Of a DNA stretch of 40,672 nt, positions 15,474 to 22,685 are shown piece after piece. The DNA is from JAAZMX01 sp035388025 (GTDB lineage Bacteria; Patescibacteriota; Patescibacteriia; UBA2196; GWA2-42-15), in the NCBI GenBank assembly GCA_035388025.1, contig DAOOPA010000003.1, forward strand, positions 1 through 40,672. The letters are read 5' to 3'. The position numbers and the translations under genes were made by a program. The notes under the pieces are model-generated. The model saw nothing but the letters and a program-made list of their open reading frames with translations. It searched no databases and was not told the DNA's origin. Position 1 is the stretch's first letter; each line of letters opens with the position of its first letter.

Positions 15474-16598
15474 CTATTCTATTTCTCCCTTTAACTCTTC
15501 CATCAGATCTCTCGCCTGGTGAGTTAAATTCTCCGGCGTTTTCACGATTATCTCCACCATTTGGTCTCCTCGTCCGCGCCCATGTAATCTTTGTATACCC
15601 TTGTCGGATAATTTAAACACCTTGCCGCTCTGGGTTCCCGGTGGTATCTTCAAATTCACCCACCCGTCCAAGGTTTCCACTTCCACTTTATCGCCCAAAG
15701 CCGCCTGGACGATATTTATTTCTTTCACCGTCAAAATATCATCACCTTGACGCTTAAATCCTTTCTCTGGCCTGATCTTAAAAGTAATATACATGTCGCC
15801 TGCCGACGCGCCCTTTTCTCCCGCTTCACCCTCGCCGGATAATTTTATGCTCTGACCATTATCAATTCCGGCTGGAATTTTAATCTTTAGTTGTTTTTCT
15901 TTTGCCACCCGACCGCTACCATTACATATTCCACACACCTTGTCTGGTTTTTTACCGCTACCTTCGCAATCCGAACACAGCTGTTCGCTTTGATAAACTC
16001 CAAAAATTGTTCTTTGCTGCCCCACCACTCGTCCTCGACCCCCGCATGTTTTACAATTTTCCAACTTGGCTGAACTATCATAACCTTTTCCTTTGCACTG
16101 TTCACAAACACTTTGCTTTTCCAAGCTGATAATTTTTTCCGCGCCAAAAGCTGATTCTTTCAAACTGATCTCCATATTATATTCCAAATCGCTACCCCTG
16201 CTACTCCGAGTACTCCGATTTTGCCTGCTACGCCCACCCCCAAAAAATTCACCAAAAATATCACCCAAATCGAATTCTTCGCCATTAAAAGAAAAACCGC
16301 CGGTGTTAAAACCGCCTTGTCCGCCAGCCTGTCTGGTAAAATCCTGCCAATTAAAACCGCCAGCGCCATTGCCTTGCCCACCAGTTGAACCAAAAGTCTG
16401 CCCAAACTGATCATATTGTTTGCGCTTTTCCGGGTTATTCAAAACATGGTAGGCTTCGTTGATTTCTTTAAACTTGGCTTCATTCCCGCTAGCCTTATCC
16501 GGATGATGTTCGTGCGCCAATTTGCGAAAAGCTTTTTTTATCTCCTCTTGACTAGCGCCCTTCGATACCCCGAGCACTTCATAATAATCTTTTGCCAT
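15474..16598 (-). CDS. dnaJ: Chaperone protein DnaJ
   Basis: This 374-aa protein has the full DnaJ layout. The J domain begins MAKDYYEVLGVSKGAS with HPD (HEHHPDKAS). A Gly/Phe-rich linker follows, then four CxxCxGxG zinc motifs (CEQCKGKG, CKTCGGRG, CSDCEGSG, CGICNGSG) and C-terminal substrate-binding domains. It stimulates DnaK ATPase and hands over unfolded clients. It is on the same strand as the hrcA-grpE-hsp20-dnaK genes but separated from dnaK by a plus-strand gene. It therefore probably has its own promoter upstream of the DUF3467 gene; no second CIRCE is present. Confidence 0.97.
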   Translation of the reverse strand: MAKDYYEVLGVSKGASQEEIKKAFRKLAHEHHPDKASGNEAKFKEINEAYHVLNNPEKRKQYDQFGQTFGSTGGQGNGAGGFNWQDFTRQAGGQGGFNTGGFSFNGEEFDLGDIFGEFFGGGRSRQNRSTRSSRGSDLEYNMEISLKESAFGAEKIISLEKQSVCEQCKGKGYDSSAKLENCKTCGGRGRVVGQQRTIFGVYQSEQLCSDCEGSGKKPDKVCGICNGSGRVAKEKQLKIKIPAGIDNGQSIKLSGEGEAGEKGASAGDMYITFKIRPEKGFKRQGDDILTVKEINIVQAALGDKVEVETLDGWVNLKIPPGTQSGKVFKLSDKGIQRLHGRGRGDQMVEIIVKTPENLTHQARDLMEELKGEIE

Positions 16599-16666
16599 GC
16601 AAAAAAATGTTATCTAACTTTAGAAATTAAAAATTAGAATTTATTTAAAAATTATAAAATTAAAAA

Positions 16667-16960
16667 TTAACCCTTAAACCCCATTTCCCCGGGTTCTTCT
16701 GCTGTCTCCACTTTGCCGAAACCGCCTTCATACTTTGCCATATTTTCCTGCAAAGCCGCGATCACTCTTTTCATATGCCCCGGTGACATGATCACTCTCG
16801 AGCCGACAATGCCCACGCCCTGCACTGGCGATAAGTTCATGAAATCCAAAACAAACTCCTCTTTGGAATGCATTACCTGCATCGCGTTAGCATAAAAACC
16901 TTTCAAAATCTCGTCCGAGACCTTGATCTGTAATTGCTTTTGGTTTTGATTGTTTTCCAT
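16667..16960 (-). CDS. DUF3467 family protein
   Basis: This 97-aa protein has the DUF3467 pattern: FYANAMQVMHSKEEFVLDFM, then RVIMSPGHMKRVIAALQENM. The family is small, soluble and of unknown function, widespread in bacteria. It precedes dnaJ on the same strand by 68 nt of repeat-like AT DNA, so it may share dnaJ transcription. A glutamate-rich tail ends EEPGEMGFKG. Confidence 0.85.
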   Translation of the reverse strand: MENNQNQKQLQIKVSDEILKGFYANAMQVMHSKEEFVLDFMNLSPVQGVGIVGSRVIMSPGHMKRVIAALQENMAKYEGGFGKVETAEEPGEMGFKG

Positions 16961-17067
16961 ACTACTTGTTTAATTACTAATTTTTAAACCCTTGACAAAT
17001 TATTAAGAGAGAGAGAATGAGATCAAATAAAAATCCTTTATGTACTTACTCAAAGACGGAGGACCAA

Positions 17068-17310
17068 ATGACAAGAGAAGAGATCACGGAGCACTATACG
17101 GCCCAAAATTTAGCGGCAGTTGCCAAAGAACTGCCCAAAAAATCGGCCCAAAAAATGTATAGAACGGCGGAATCAATCGCCAGAATAATCGTCGGGGAAG
17201 CGGCCTTCTGCGCCGCATGTGCCAATGAACCCATGAAAAAACTAGCCATTGAGCATCTGCATGCGGCAGAACGGTGGGCTGATTTCCTAGCTGAAAAAGC
17301 AAACGACTAA
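17068..17310 (+). CDS. Orphan alpha-helical small protein
   Basis: This 80-aa protein is unrecognised: MTREEITEHYTAQNL, then an Ala-rich helical sequence with FCAACANEPMKK. The ATG at 17068 is chosen because GGAGG sits 5 nt upstream; an earlier in-frame ATG at 17017 lacks one. TTGACA at 16994-16999 could be a -35, but no good -10 is seen. A strong terminator follows. It lies opposite to, and between, dnaK and DUF3467-dnaJ, so it breaks the chaperone cluster. It may be a late insertion. Confidence 0.7.
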   Translation: MTREEITEHYTAQNLAAVAKELPKKSAQKMYRTAESIARIIVGEAAFCAACANEPMKKLAIEHLHAAERWADFLAEKAND

Positions 17311-17323
17311 ATTCTGTTGCTAC

Positions 17324-17357
17324 CCAGCACTTTGCCAAAAGTGCTGGTCTTTTTTTC
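17324..17357 (+). terminator. Intrinsic terminator of orphan gene
   Basis: Stem CCAGCACTTT/AAAGTGCTGG (10 bp, GCCA loop) is followed by TCTTTTTTT. It starts 13 nt after the gene's stop. Confidence 0.9.
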
Positions 17358-17376
17358 TTAATTTCACACTCCGTCT

Positions 17377-17397
17377 GAGTCTCCCAATGGGAAACTC
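17377..17397 (-). other. Hairpin downstream of dnaK
   Basis: Minus-strand GAGTTTCCC pairs with GGGAGACTC (one G-U pair, 3-nt loop) about 54 nt past the dnaK stop. It lacks a T-run, so it may protect the mRNA 3' end rather than terminate. Confidence 0.4.
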
Positions 17398-17450
17398 CGA
17401 CATCTTAATTCTTAAATCTTAAATCCTACTTTCTTACAACCCTACCTACC

Positions 17451-19361
17451 TTACTTCTTCACCTCTTCAAAATCCGCTTCTTCCGCTTTCTTCTCCTCAC
17501 CAACCGGTTGTTCCCCAGTCGTTTGTCCTGTAGTGCTTTCTTGCTCCTTGTTATCTGTATTTTGAGCTTTGTACATGGCTTCCCCGATTTTTTGCGCGGC
17601 TACAGACAATTCCTCGGTCGCTTTTTTAATCGCTTCCATATCATCACCATCTTTTACTTTTTTTAAAGCTTCCAATTTCTCTTCCACGTTCTTCTTGGTT
17701 TCCACGTCGACCTTGTCACCCGCGTCTTTCAAGGCTTTCTCCGTTGTATAGCTCAATGTTTCAGCCATATTTTTGGTCTCAATCTGCTCTTTTTTCTTTT
17801 TATCATCTTCAGCGTGTGCTTCCGCTTCTTTTTTCATTCTTTCCACTTCATCCTTGGATAATCCGGTTGAAGCAGTAATGGTAATATGCTGTTCCTTACC
17901 AGTCGCCCGATCTTTGGCTTTGACATTCAGAATACCATTAGCATCAATATCAAAAGTTACTTCCACCTGCGGAATGCCTCTTGGCGCCGGCGGGATGCCA
18001 TCCAAAATAAACCGGCCCAGAGTTTTATTGTCCAAAGCCATCGGCCGCTCGCCCTGCAAAACATGAATCTCTACTGACGGTTGATTATCGGCCGCTGTTG
18101 AAAAAACTTGCGACTTAGAAGTCGGGATGGTGGTGTTTCTCTCAATCAAAGGAGTAGCCACTCCGCCCAAAGTCTCAATGCCCAAAGTCAATGGTGTCAC
18201 ATCCAAAAGTAACACGTCCTTAACATCGCCTTGTAATACTCCGGCTTGAACTGCCGCACCCGCCGCTACTACCTCATCAGGATTCACGCTCATATTCGGC
18301 TTTTTGCCAAAAAATTTCTCTACCACTTGTTGCACCAAAGGCATTCTGGTCATTCCGCCAACCAAAACCACCTCTTCAATATCGCCCGGTTTCAAACCGG
18401 CATCAGCCAAGGCTTTTTTGGTTGGTTCCAAGGTTTTTTCCACCAAATCGCCGACTAGTTCTTCCAATTTTGCTCGGCTGATTTTGATCAGCATATGCTT
18501 CGGGCCATCCGACCCTGAAGTGATAAACGGTTGGTTGATCTCCGTCTCTTGCGCCGTTGATAATTCTATCTTAGCTTTCTCTGCTGATTCTTTGACACGT
18601 TGCAAGGCCATCGGGTCTTTAGACAAGTCAATGCCTTCTTGCTTTTTGAATTCTTCCAAAATCCAACCCATGATCCGCTGGTCAAAATCATCACCGCCCA
18701 AATATGTATCACCATTAGTTGATTTTACTTCCACCGTATCAGCCGAGATATCCAAAACAGAAATATCAAACGTCCCACCGCCCAAATCATATACCGCGAT
18801 TTGCTGGCCTTTCTTTTTATCAAAACCATAGGCCAAAGCCGCTGCAGTCGGTTCATTAATGATTCTTTTCACGGTCAAGCCAGCAATCTCGCCAGCTTCT
18901 TTGGTGGCCTGTCTTTGCGCGTCATCAAAATAAGCTGGCACAGTGATCACCGCTTCAGTGATTTTTTCACCCATCTTTTCTTCGGCATCAGCTTTTAACT
19001 TAGCTAAAACCATCGCTGACATTTCCTGCGGTGTATAGTCGCTTCCAGCCATTTCCACCTTGACACCCACCCCAGCCTGTTTAATTTTAAAAGGCACTGA
19101 TTTCAAATCTCTCTGCACCTCTTCATCTTCAAACCGGCGACCGATCAAACGTTTAATCGAAAACAATGTATTGGTCGGATTAGTCACCGCTTGACGCTTA
19201 GCCAAAAGACCGACCAATCTTTCTCCGGTTTTATTAATCGCTACAATTGACGGTGTTGTGCGATTACCTTCCTTATTTTCAAGAATTTTTGGGCTACCGC
19301 CTTCCATGATCGCCATGCAAGAATTGGTTGTCCCGAGATCAATACCCAGTATTTTTGACAT
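17451..19361 (-). CDS. dnaK: Chaperone protein DnaK (Hsp70)
   Basis: This 636-aa protein has the full Hsp70 layout. The actin-like ATPase opens with MSKILGIDLGTTNSCMAIME; IAVYDLGGGTFDISVLD and VLVGGMTRMPLVQ follow. Then come the substrate-binding beta domain (LDVTPLTLGIETLGG) and a helical lid ending EEADFEEVKK. The start is taken at MSKILGIDLG because the 28 codons upstream in frame are not family-like. It is downstream of hrcA, grpE and hsp20. The 276-nt gap to hsp20 contains a stable hairpin (19551-19575). Confidence 0.98.
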   Translation of the reverse strand: MSKILGIDLGTTNSCMAIMEGGSPKILENKEGNRTTPSIVAINKTGERLVGLLAKRQAVTNPTNTLFSIKRLIGRRFEDEEVQRDLKSVPFKIKQAGVGVKVEMAGSDYTPQEMSAMVLAKLKADAEEKMGEKITEAVITVPAYFDDAQRQATKEAGEIAGLTVKRIINEPTAAALAYGFDKKKGQQIAVYDLGGGTFDISVLDISADTVEVKSTNGDTYLGGDDFDQRIMGWILEEFKKQEGIDLSKDPMALQRVKESAEKAKIELSTAQETEINQPFITSGSDGPKHMLIKISRAKLEELVGDLVEKTLEPTKKALADAGLKPGDIEEVVLVGGMTRMPLVQQVVEKFFGKKPNMSVNPDEVVAAGAAVQAGVLQGDVKDVLLLDVTPLTLGIETLGGVATPLIERNTTIPTSKSQVFSTAADNQPSVEIHVLQGERPMALDNKTLGRFILDGIPPAPRGIPQVEVTFDIDANGILNVKAKDRATGKEQHITITASTGLSKDEVERMKKEAEAHAEDDKKKKEQIETKNMAETLSYTTEKALKDAGDKVDVETKKNVEEKLEALKKVKDGDDMEAIKKATEELSVAAQKIGEAMYKAQNTDNKEQESTTGQTTGEQPVGEEKKAEEADFEEVKK

Positions 19362-19550
19362 ATTGTTACAATTAATTTTAATTAATAATAATAATTTGGT
19401 TATTAATTTCCAAGATACAAGATACAAATACCAAACAACCACCAAGCCTCAAGTTCTAAAAATATTTTATTATTTGAATTTTGGGATTTGGGATTTATTT
19501 GGAAATTGTTTCTTGAAACTTGGAACTTGTTCAATAATTTTCTCGCCCCT

Positions 19551-19575
19551 CCCCGTTTATCGTCAATAAACGGGG
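19551..19575 (-). other. Intercistronic hairpin between hsp20 and dnaK
   Basis: CCCCGTTTAT pairs with ATAAACGGGG (10 bp, 5-nt loop) and has no T-run after it. It may mark mRNA processing or protect segments of the heat-shock transcript. The rest of the gap is AT-rich degenerate repeat. Confidence 0.55.
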
Positions 19576-19637
19576 AATTCGCGAAAAAACTACTTATTCT
19601 TAATTTACTTGGCTTATTTACTGCTTATCTCGCTTAT

Positions 19638-20054
19638 TTATTTCTTTACTTCCACTTTCACTTTCTTCGGCTTGACTCTTTCCTCTTTCGGCACCGTAAT
19701 TTTCAATATCCCTTTCTCGTATTCCGCCTTAGCATCTTCGCTTTTCACGCTCGATGGCAAGGCCACGGCCCGATGAAAAGATCCACAGCGCACCTCTTTA
19801 CGATAATAATTTTTCTCCTCGACCTCCGTCTTTTTCTCGCTTGAGCCCTCAATGGTCAGTACATCGTTTTCAATTGAAATATTTACCTGCTCCGGGTTGA
19901 CACCTGGCAAAGGTGTTTCCACATAAACACTATTTTCATCTTCCCAAACGTCAACCGCTGGGGAGAAACTGGCCAGATTACCAGTCGGCCAATCGAGCCA
20001 ACGCTCCATCTCATTAAATGGATCTAGCATTGGCGTCCATTTTATGATTGACAT
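19638..20054 (-). CDS. Small heat-shock protein (Hsp20/alpha-crystallin)
   Basis: This 138-aa protein holds a single alpha-crystallin domain: VDVWEDENSVYVETPLPGV, VLTIEGSSEKK and the terminal strand YEKGILKITVPK. The tail KPKKVKVEVKK carries a VEV in place of the usual IxI oligomer motif. It would bind unfolding proteins without ATP. It sits between grpE and dnaK, which supports heat-shock control from the CIRCE promoter. An AGGAGT Shine-Dalgarno 4 nt before the ATG supports the start. Confidence 0.95.
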   Translation of the reverse strand: MSIIKWTPMLDPFNEMERWLDWPTGNLASFSPAVDVWEDENSVYVETPLPGVNPEQVNISIENDVLTIEGSSEKKTEVEEKNYYRKEVRCGSFHRAVALPSSVKSEDAKAEYEKGILKITVPKEERVKPKKVKVEVKK

Positions 20055-20119
20055 ATTTACTCCTATTTTTGCCCGTGACGCTCTGATCAGCCGAGCAAAT
20101 TAATAATAATCAAATTTAT

Positions 20120-20620
20120 TTATTCAACGCTCACGCGCGCCGGATACAAAACCTTGCCATTCAACTTATAACCGCCCCGCAATTCCTCTTTTATCTTTCC
20201 CTGATGTTTTTCCTCCGCCGCCACCGCCTCATGTTCTTTGGGGTTAAAATCTTCACCCATGGTTCTTATTTCTTCCACTCCATTGTCAGCCAAAAATTTA
20301 CCCCATTGATTTTTTATGTTTTCTATGCCCACCACCCAACTCTCCTTTTTTTGGGCCTCTGGCACATGTTTCATCGCCAGCTTCAGATGATCATAAATCG
20401 GCAACAATTGAACCAACAACTCCTGATTAGCAAACTTCAACCATTCTGTTTTTTCTCTTTCTGTTGTCTTTTGTAAATTTACGTAATCAGCCTGTGCCCT
20501 TTGCCATCCCGCCAAATACTCAGCGCATTTTTTTTCGCATTCGCCAACCGCCTTATCATCTGTCGCCAACTCCCCATCCTGCCGAGTCTCCAACTGGCTA
20601 TCGTCTTTTTTAGTCATCAT
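20120..20620 (-). CDS. grpE: Nucleotide exchange factor GrpE
   Basis: This 166-aa protein has the GrpE core: AEYLAGWQRAQADYVNLQKT in the long coiled-coil helix, then LLPIYDHLKLAMKH. The beta domain ends with FNPKEHEAVAAEE and GYKLNGKVLYPARVSVE. It releases ADP from DnaK. It begins 5 nt after the hrcA stop, so both are on one message. Two tandem ATGs exist; either could start the protein. Confidence 0.96.
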   Translation of the reverse strand: MMTKKDDSQLETRQDGELATDDKAVGECEKKCAEYLAGWQRAQADYVNLQKTTEREKTEWLKFANQELLVQLLPIYDHLKLAMKHVPEAQKKESWVVGIENIKNQWGKFLADNGVEEIRTMGEDFNPKEHEAVAAEEKHQGKIKEELRGGYKLNGKVLYPARVSVE

Positions 20621-20625
20621 ATTTT

Positions 20626-21309
20626 TTAACTTAATAATTCTTTAGTAAAATTTATCAAACCCAGGTTTCTTTCATAATTCATGCGCATTGGACCAATCAA
20701 ACCCAATACTTGGCCGTCTTTTTTTGTAAAAATACTGGCGCACATTGGTGAAAATTTATTTTCCTTACCTATTCTAATCTCTGTTTCTTTTATTTGATCA
20801 AAAATCCTATCAACCACTTCATCAATATTGTCCACCACGCCGGCAATATTTTGAATCAAATTAAAATCAAAAAATTCAGGTTGGGTCAAAAGGTTAGATA
20901 GGCCAGTATAATAAGTATTGCTCCTTCCCAAACAATAAACCACTGCTGTTTCCGACAACTCCGCCAAAGCCTTTACTACATTTTTTGATCCGGTACTTTC
21001 TGGCATCTTTATTCCAGCTTGTTGGGCTTTCTTGATAAAATTTTTTTCTTTTTCGCTGATTTTCCCGGCACCAGATAAATAATTTTTAACAAAATAATTA
21101 AATCCTTTCTCTGTCGGTACTCGGCCAGCTGATGTGTGGGGTTGATAAATTAAACCGGCCCCTTCGAGCTCTGCCATATCATTTCTGATTGTAGCCGAGG
21201 ATATTCCCAAATCATATTTTCCGGCCAAAAAGTCAGAACCAACCGCCTTTGCTGACTCAACATATTCATGTATAATATTTTTGAATAATTCTTCCTGGCG
21301 TTCGTTCAT
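20626..21309 (-). CDS. hrcA: Heat-inducible transcription repressor HrcA (short form)
   Basis: This 227-aa protein has an N-terminal winged helix (EYVESAKAVGSDFLAGKYDL, then ISSATIRNDMAELEGAGLI and HTSAGRVPTEKGF) that reads CIRCE. The C-terminal part keeps IGPMRMNYERNLGLI. It is clearly shorter than typical HrcA (about 340 aa), mainly in the middle domain. A perfect CIRCE lies 36 nt upstream over the promoter, so it should repress its own operon (hrcA-grpE-hsp20-dnaK), with GroEL aiding refolding in other bacteria. Confidence 0.95.
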   Translation of the reverse strand: MNERQEELFKNIIHEYVESAKAVGSDFLAGKYDLGISSATIRNDMAELEGAGLIYQPHTSAGRVPTEKGFNYFVKNYLSGAGKISEKEKNFIKKAQQAGIKMPESTGSKNVVKALAELSETAVVYCLGRSNTYYTGLSNLLTQPEFFDFNLIQNIAGVVDNIDEVVDRIFDQIKETEIRIGKENKFSPMCASIFTKKDGQVLGLIGPMRMNYERNLGLINFTKELLS

Positions 21310-21345
21310 AAAAATTATCTGCTTAAATATATTATATCGCCCTTC

Positions 21346-21372
21346 TTAGCACTCGTCAAGTGTGAGTGCTAA
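21346..21372 (-). promoter_or_regulatory. CIRCE operator
   Basis: TTAGCACTC-N9-GAGTGCTAA is an exact match to the CIRCE inverted repeat bound by HrcA. It begins 4 nt after the -10 box, covering the predicted transcription start. Confidence 0.97.
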
Positions 21373-21376
21373 TATA

Positions 21377-21404
21377 AATATATCACCCCGCTAGATTATG
21401 TCAA
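21377..21404 (-). promoter_or_regulatory. Promoter of the hrcA-grpE-hsp20-dnaK operon
   Basis: TTGACA and TATATT are spaced 16 nt apart on the minus strand, directly before CIRCE. Confidence 0.85.
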
Positions 21405-21413
21405 ATCGCTTTA

Positions 21414-21442
21414 TTGGCAACCGGTCTTAAATTATATATAAA
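21414..21442 (+). promoter_or_regulatory. Candidate promoter of hairpin RNA
   Basis: TTGGCA and TATAAA (each 5 of 6 consensus) are spaced exactly 17 nt. The start would fall at about 21448, the base of the long hairpin. It diverges from the hrcA promoter. Confidence 0.55.
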
Positions 21443-21444
21443 CC

Positions 21445-21555
21445 AACCCAAAAGGCTGCCGATATTTTCCAGGGCTCAGAAATTCTTTAATTTAATCCGA
21501 TATATGTCGGATATTGATTCCTGGGCCCGTTTTTTAATCGGCAGCCTTTTGGGTT
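21445..21555 (+). ncRNA. Candidate 111-nt long-hairpin RNA
   Basis: A 19-bp perfect outer stem (21445-21463 with 21537-21555) encloses a 12-nt inner stem (21472-21483 with 21517-21528; one mismatch, one T-G pair) and an apical ATCCGA/TCGGAT hairpin (21495-21512). The T-G pair would be A-C on the other strand, favouring plus-strand RNA. CCCGTTTTTT after the inner stem and GCCTTTTGGGTT at the end resemble termination signals. It has no SRP motif and is shorter than usual 6S RNA. It could alternatively be a bidirectional insulator. Confidence 0.5.
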
Positions 21556-21615
21556 AAAATCTAAAATTTTAAACCCTACTCATTATAACGCCGACCAGAC
21601 AAATTATCAAGCACC

Positions 21616-21644
21616 AAAAAACCCTGAGTTTTCAAACTTAGGGT
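21616..21644 (-). terminator. Intrinsic terminator of the multi-helix RNA
   Basis: Minus-strand ACCCTAAGTTT pairs with AAACTCAGGGT (11 positions, one G-U) around GA, followed by TTTTTT. Confidence 0.85.
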
Positions 21645-21882
21645 CAATCTTTCAAAAGATTAAAATTAAATAATTTGGAGGTTAAGAACCGTCTTTAGAC
21701 GGATTATTAACCATGAATCAAAAGCATGGTATAAAAAGGTGTAATATAAGCCAAAAGCCCTATTACTACAAATATTAATCGAATGGTTAAATCCAGTCGA
21801 AACCAAATTGTAACCAACAATTAATATTTAAACCTCCAAATTACTTAATTCTATTCCTTGTCTTGTTTTATTATTGTCAATT
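21616..21882 (-). ncRNA. Candidate multi-helix non-coding RNA (about 267 nt)
   Basis: The limits are set by a consensus promoter (21889-21917) and an intrinsic terminator (21616-21644). A 13-bp perfect stem (21671-21683 with 21831-21843) closes a junction. In it are a 10-bp stem (21770-21779 with 21820-21829) holding TGGTTA/TAACCA, a 6-bp stem 21741-21746 with 21761-21766, ACCATG/CATGGT (21710-21730), and CCGTCT-TT-AGACGG (21689-21702). No open frame of note is found. It is not RNase P, SRP or tRNA. A TTTCGACTGGATTT word recalls tmRNA, but no tRNA-like domain is present. Confidence 0.7.
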
Positions 21883-21888
21883 CAAAAT

Positions 21889-21917
21889 ATTATAACATAT
21901 ATTTAAATACTTGTCAA
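21889..21917 (-). promoter_or_regulatory. Perfect-consensus sigma70 promoter of the multi-helix RNA
   Basis: TTGACA and TATAAT, both exact, are spaced by 17 nt on the minus strand. This is the strongest promoter seen in the window. Confidence 0.88.
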
Positions 21918-21969
21918 TAAAAGAATACCAAAAAATATACTTCTTTATAAAAAATTTTACTAACATTGG

Positions 21970-21998
21970 CCAAAATAAAAAACGGCTAAACCGTTTTT
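21970..21998 (-). terminator. Intrinsic terminator after the phosphatidyltransferase gene
   Basis: Minus-strand AAAACGG and CCGTTTT arms around TTTAG are followed by TTTATTTTGG. It lies 44 nt past the gene stop. The arms are also T-rich on the plus side, so it may work both ways. Confidence 0.7.
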
Positions 21999-22041
21999 AA
22001 TATCTATAAATAACTAAAATCAATTCAAATCTTATCTTATT

Positions 22042-22680
22042 TTAGCTTATCTTTTTTCTCCTTTTATTTTTATTAACAATCACCGTGTAAGCATAAATAA
22101 TATGTAAACTGACCGCCAAATTGCTTAGATACAGAACTCCATTAACAAAACCGATACTAAACCAGCCCAAAGCCAAACCTATCGCCGCCGCGTACAATGG
22201 CGATTTATAATAATTTAATTTAGCTACTGGTTTAATCAGCCAGTCACTCGTCTGATCCTCATTTCTCTGGATGATAACCAATAAATAAACGACTGGCACT
22301 GCCAACAAATTATAAGCCAAAGCCTTTACCTCCAAAAAATCAATCCGAATCATTGCTAAAATCACCAAAGCATAAACCGCCTGATCCGTTAAAACATCAA
22401 TAAATTTGCCTCGATCCGAATTTTGGTGCCCATATCTGGCCAGTGAACCATCAAAAACATCAAAAAGATAACTCAAAATAAAAATTATCATCGCCCCCCG
22501 CAGTGAATAATCAACCAGTCCCAAAGCCGTTATTGCCAACATGACCTTGGCTGTACTTAGCATATCTCCAGTCAACCCCCAATGATGCAAATAAAACAAA
22601 GGTCGCTCCAACCACCTATCTTTTATTCTTTGTATTTCTAAATTCCAGGCATCTAACCGCTCGTCTATCTTCTTAAACAT
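22042..22680 (-). CDS. CDP-alcohol phosphatidyltransferase family protein
   Basis: This 212-aa polytopic membrane enzyme has the full family signature D-x2-DG-x2-AR-x8-G-x3-D-x3-D, seen from DVFDGSLAR to GKFIDVLTD. These residues bind metal and the CDP-activated alcohol. About five membrane helices are seen. The acceptor cannot be told from the motif; phosphatidylglycerol-phosphate, inositol-phosphate or other phospholipid synthesis are options. It starts 5 nt after the DUF4012 gene, so the two are co-transcribed. The C-terminal NKNKRRKKIS is basic and cytoplasmic. Confidence 0.9.
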   Translation of the reverse strand: MFKKIDERLDAWNLEIQRIKDRWLERPLFYLHHWGLTGDMLSTAKVMLAITALGLVDYSLRGAMIIFILSYLFDVFDGSLARYGHQNSDRGKFIDVLTDQAVYALVILAMIRIDFLEVKALAYNLLAVPVVYLLVIIQRNEDQTSDWLIKPVAKLNYYKSPLYAAAIGLALGWFSIGFVNGVLYLSNLAVSLHIIYAYTVIVNKNKRRKKIS

Positions 22681-22685
22681 AAAAA

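Noticed and set aside
17361..19445. Longer DnaK start at 19445
   Set aside because: The extra 28 residues are hydrophobic spacer-like sequence; MSKILGIDLGTTN at 19361 is the family start.
21445..21555. SRP RNA or 6S RNA identity for the hairpin
   Set aside because: The conserved SRP loop and GGAA-type tetraloop are missing; the size is well below usual 6S. Kept as unassigned.
21616..21882. tmRNA identity for the multi-helix RNA
   Set aside because: A TTTCGACTGGATTT word is tmRNA-like, but there is no acceptor/T-arm domain and no CCA end, and the length is short.
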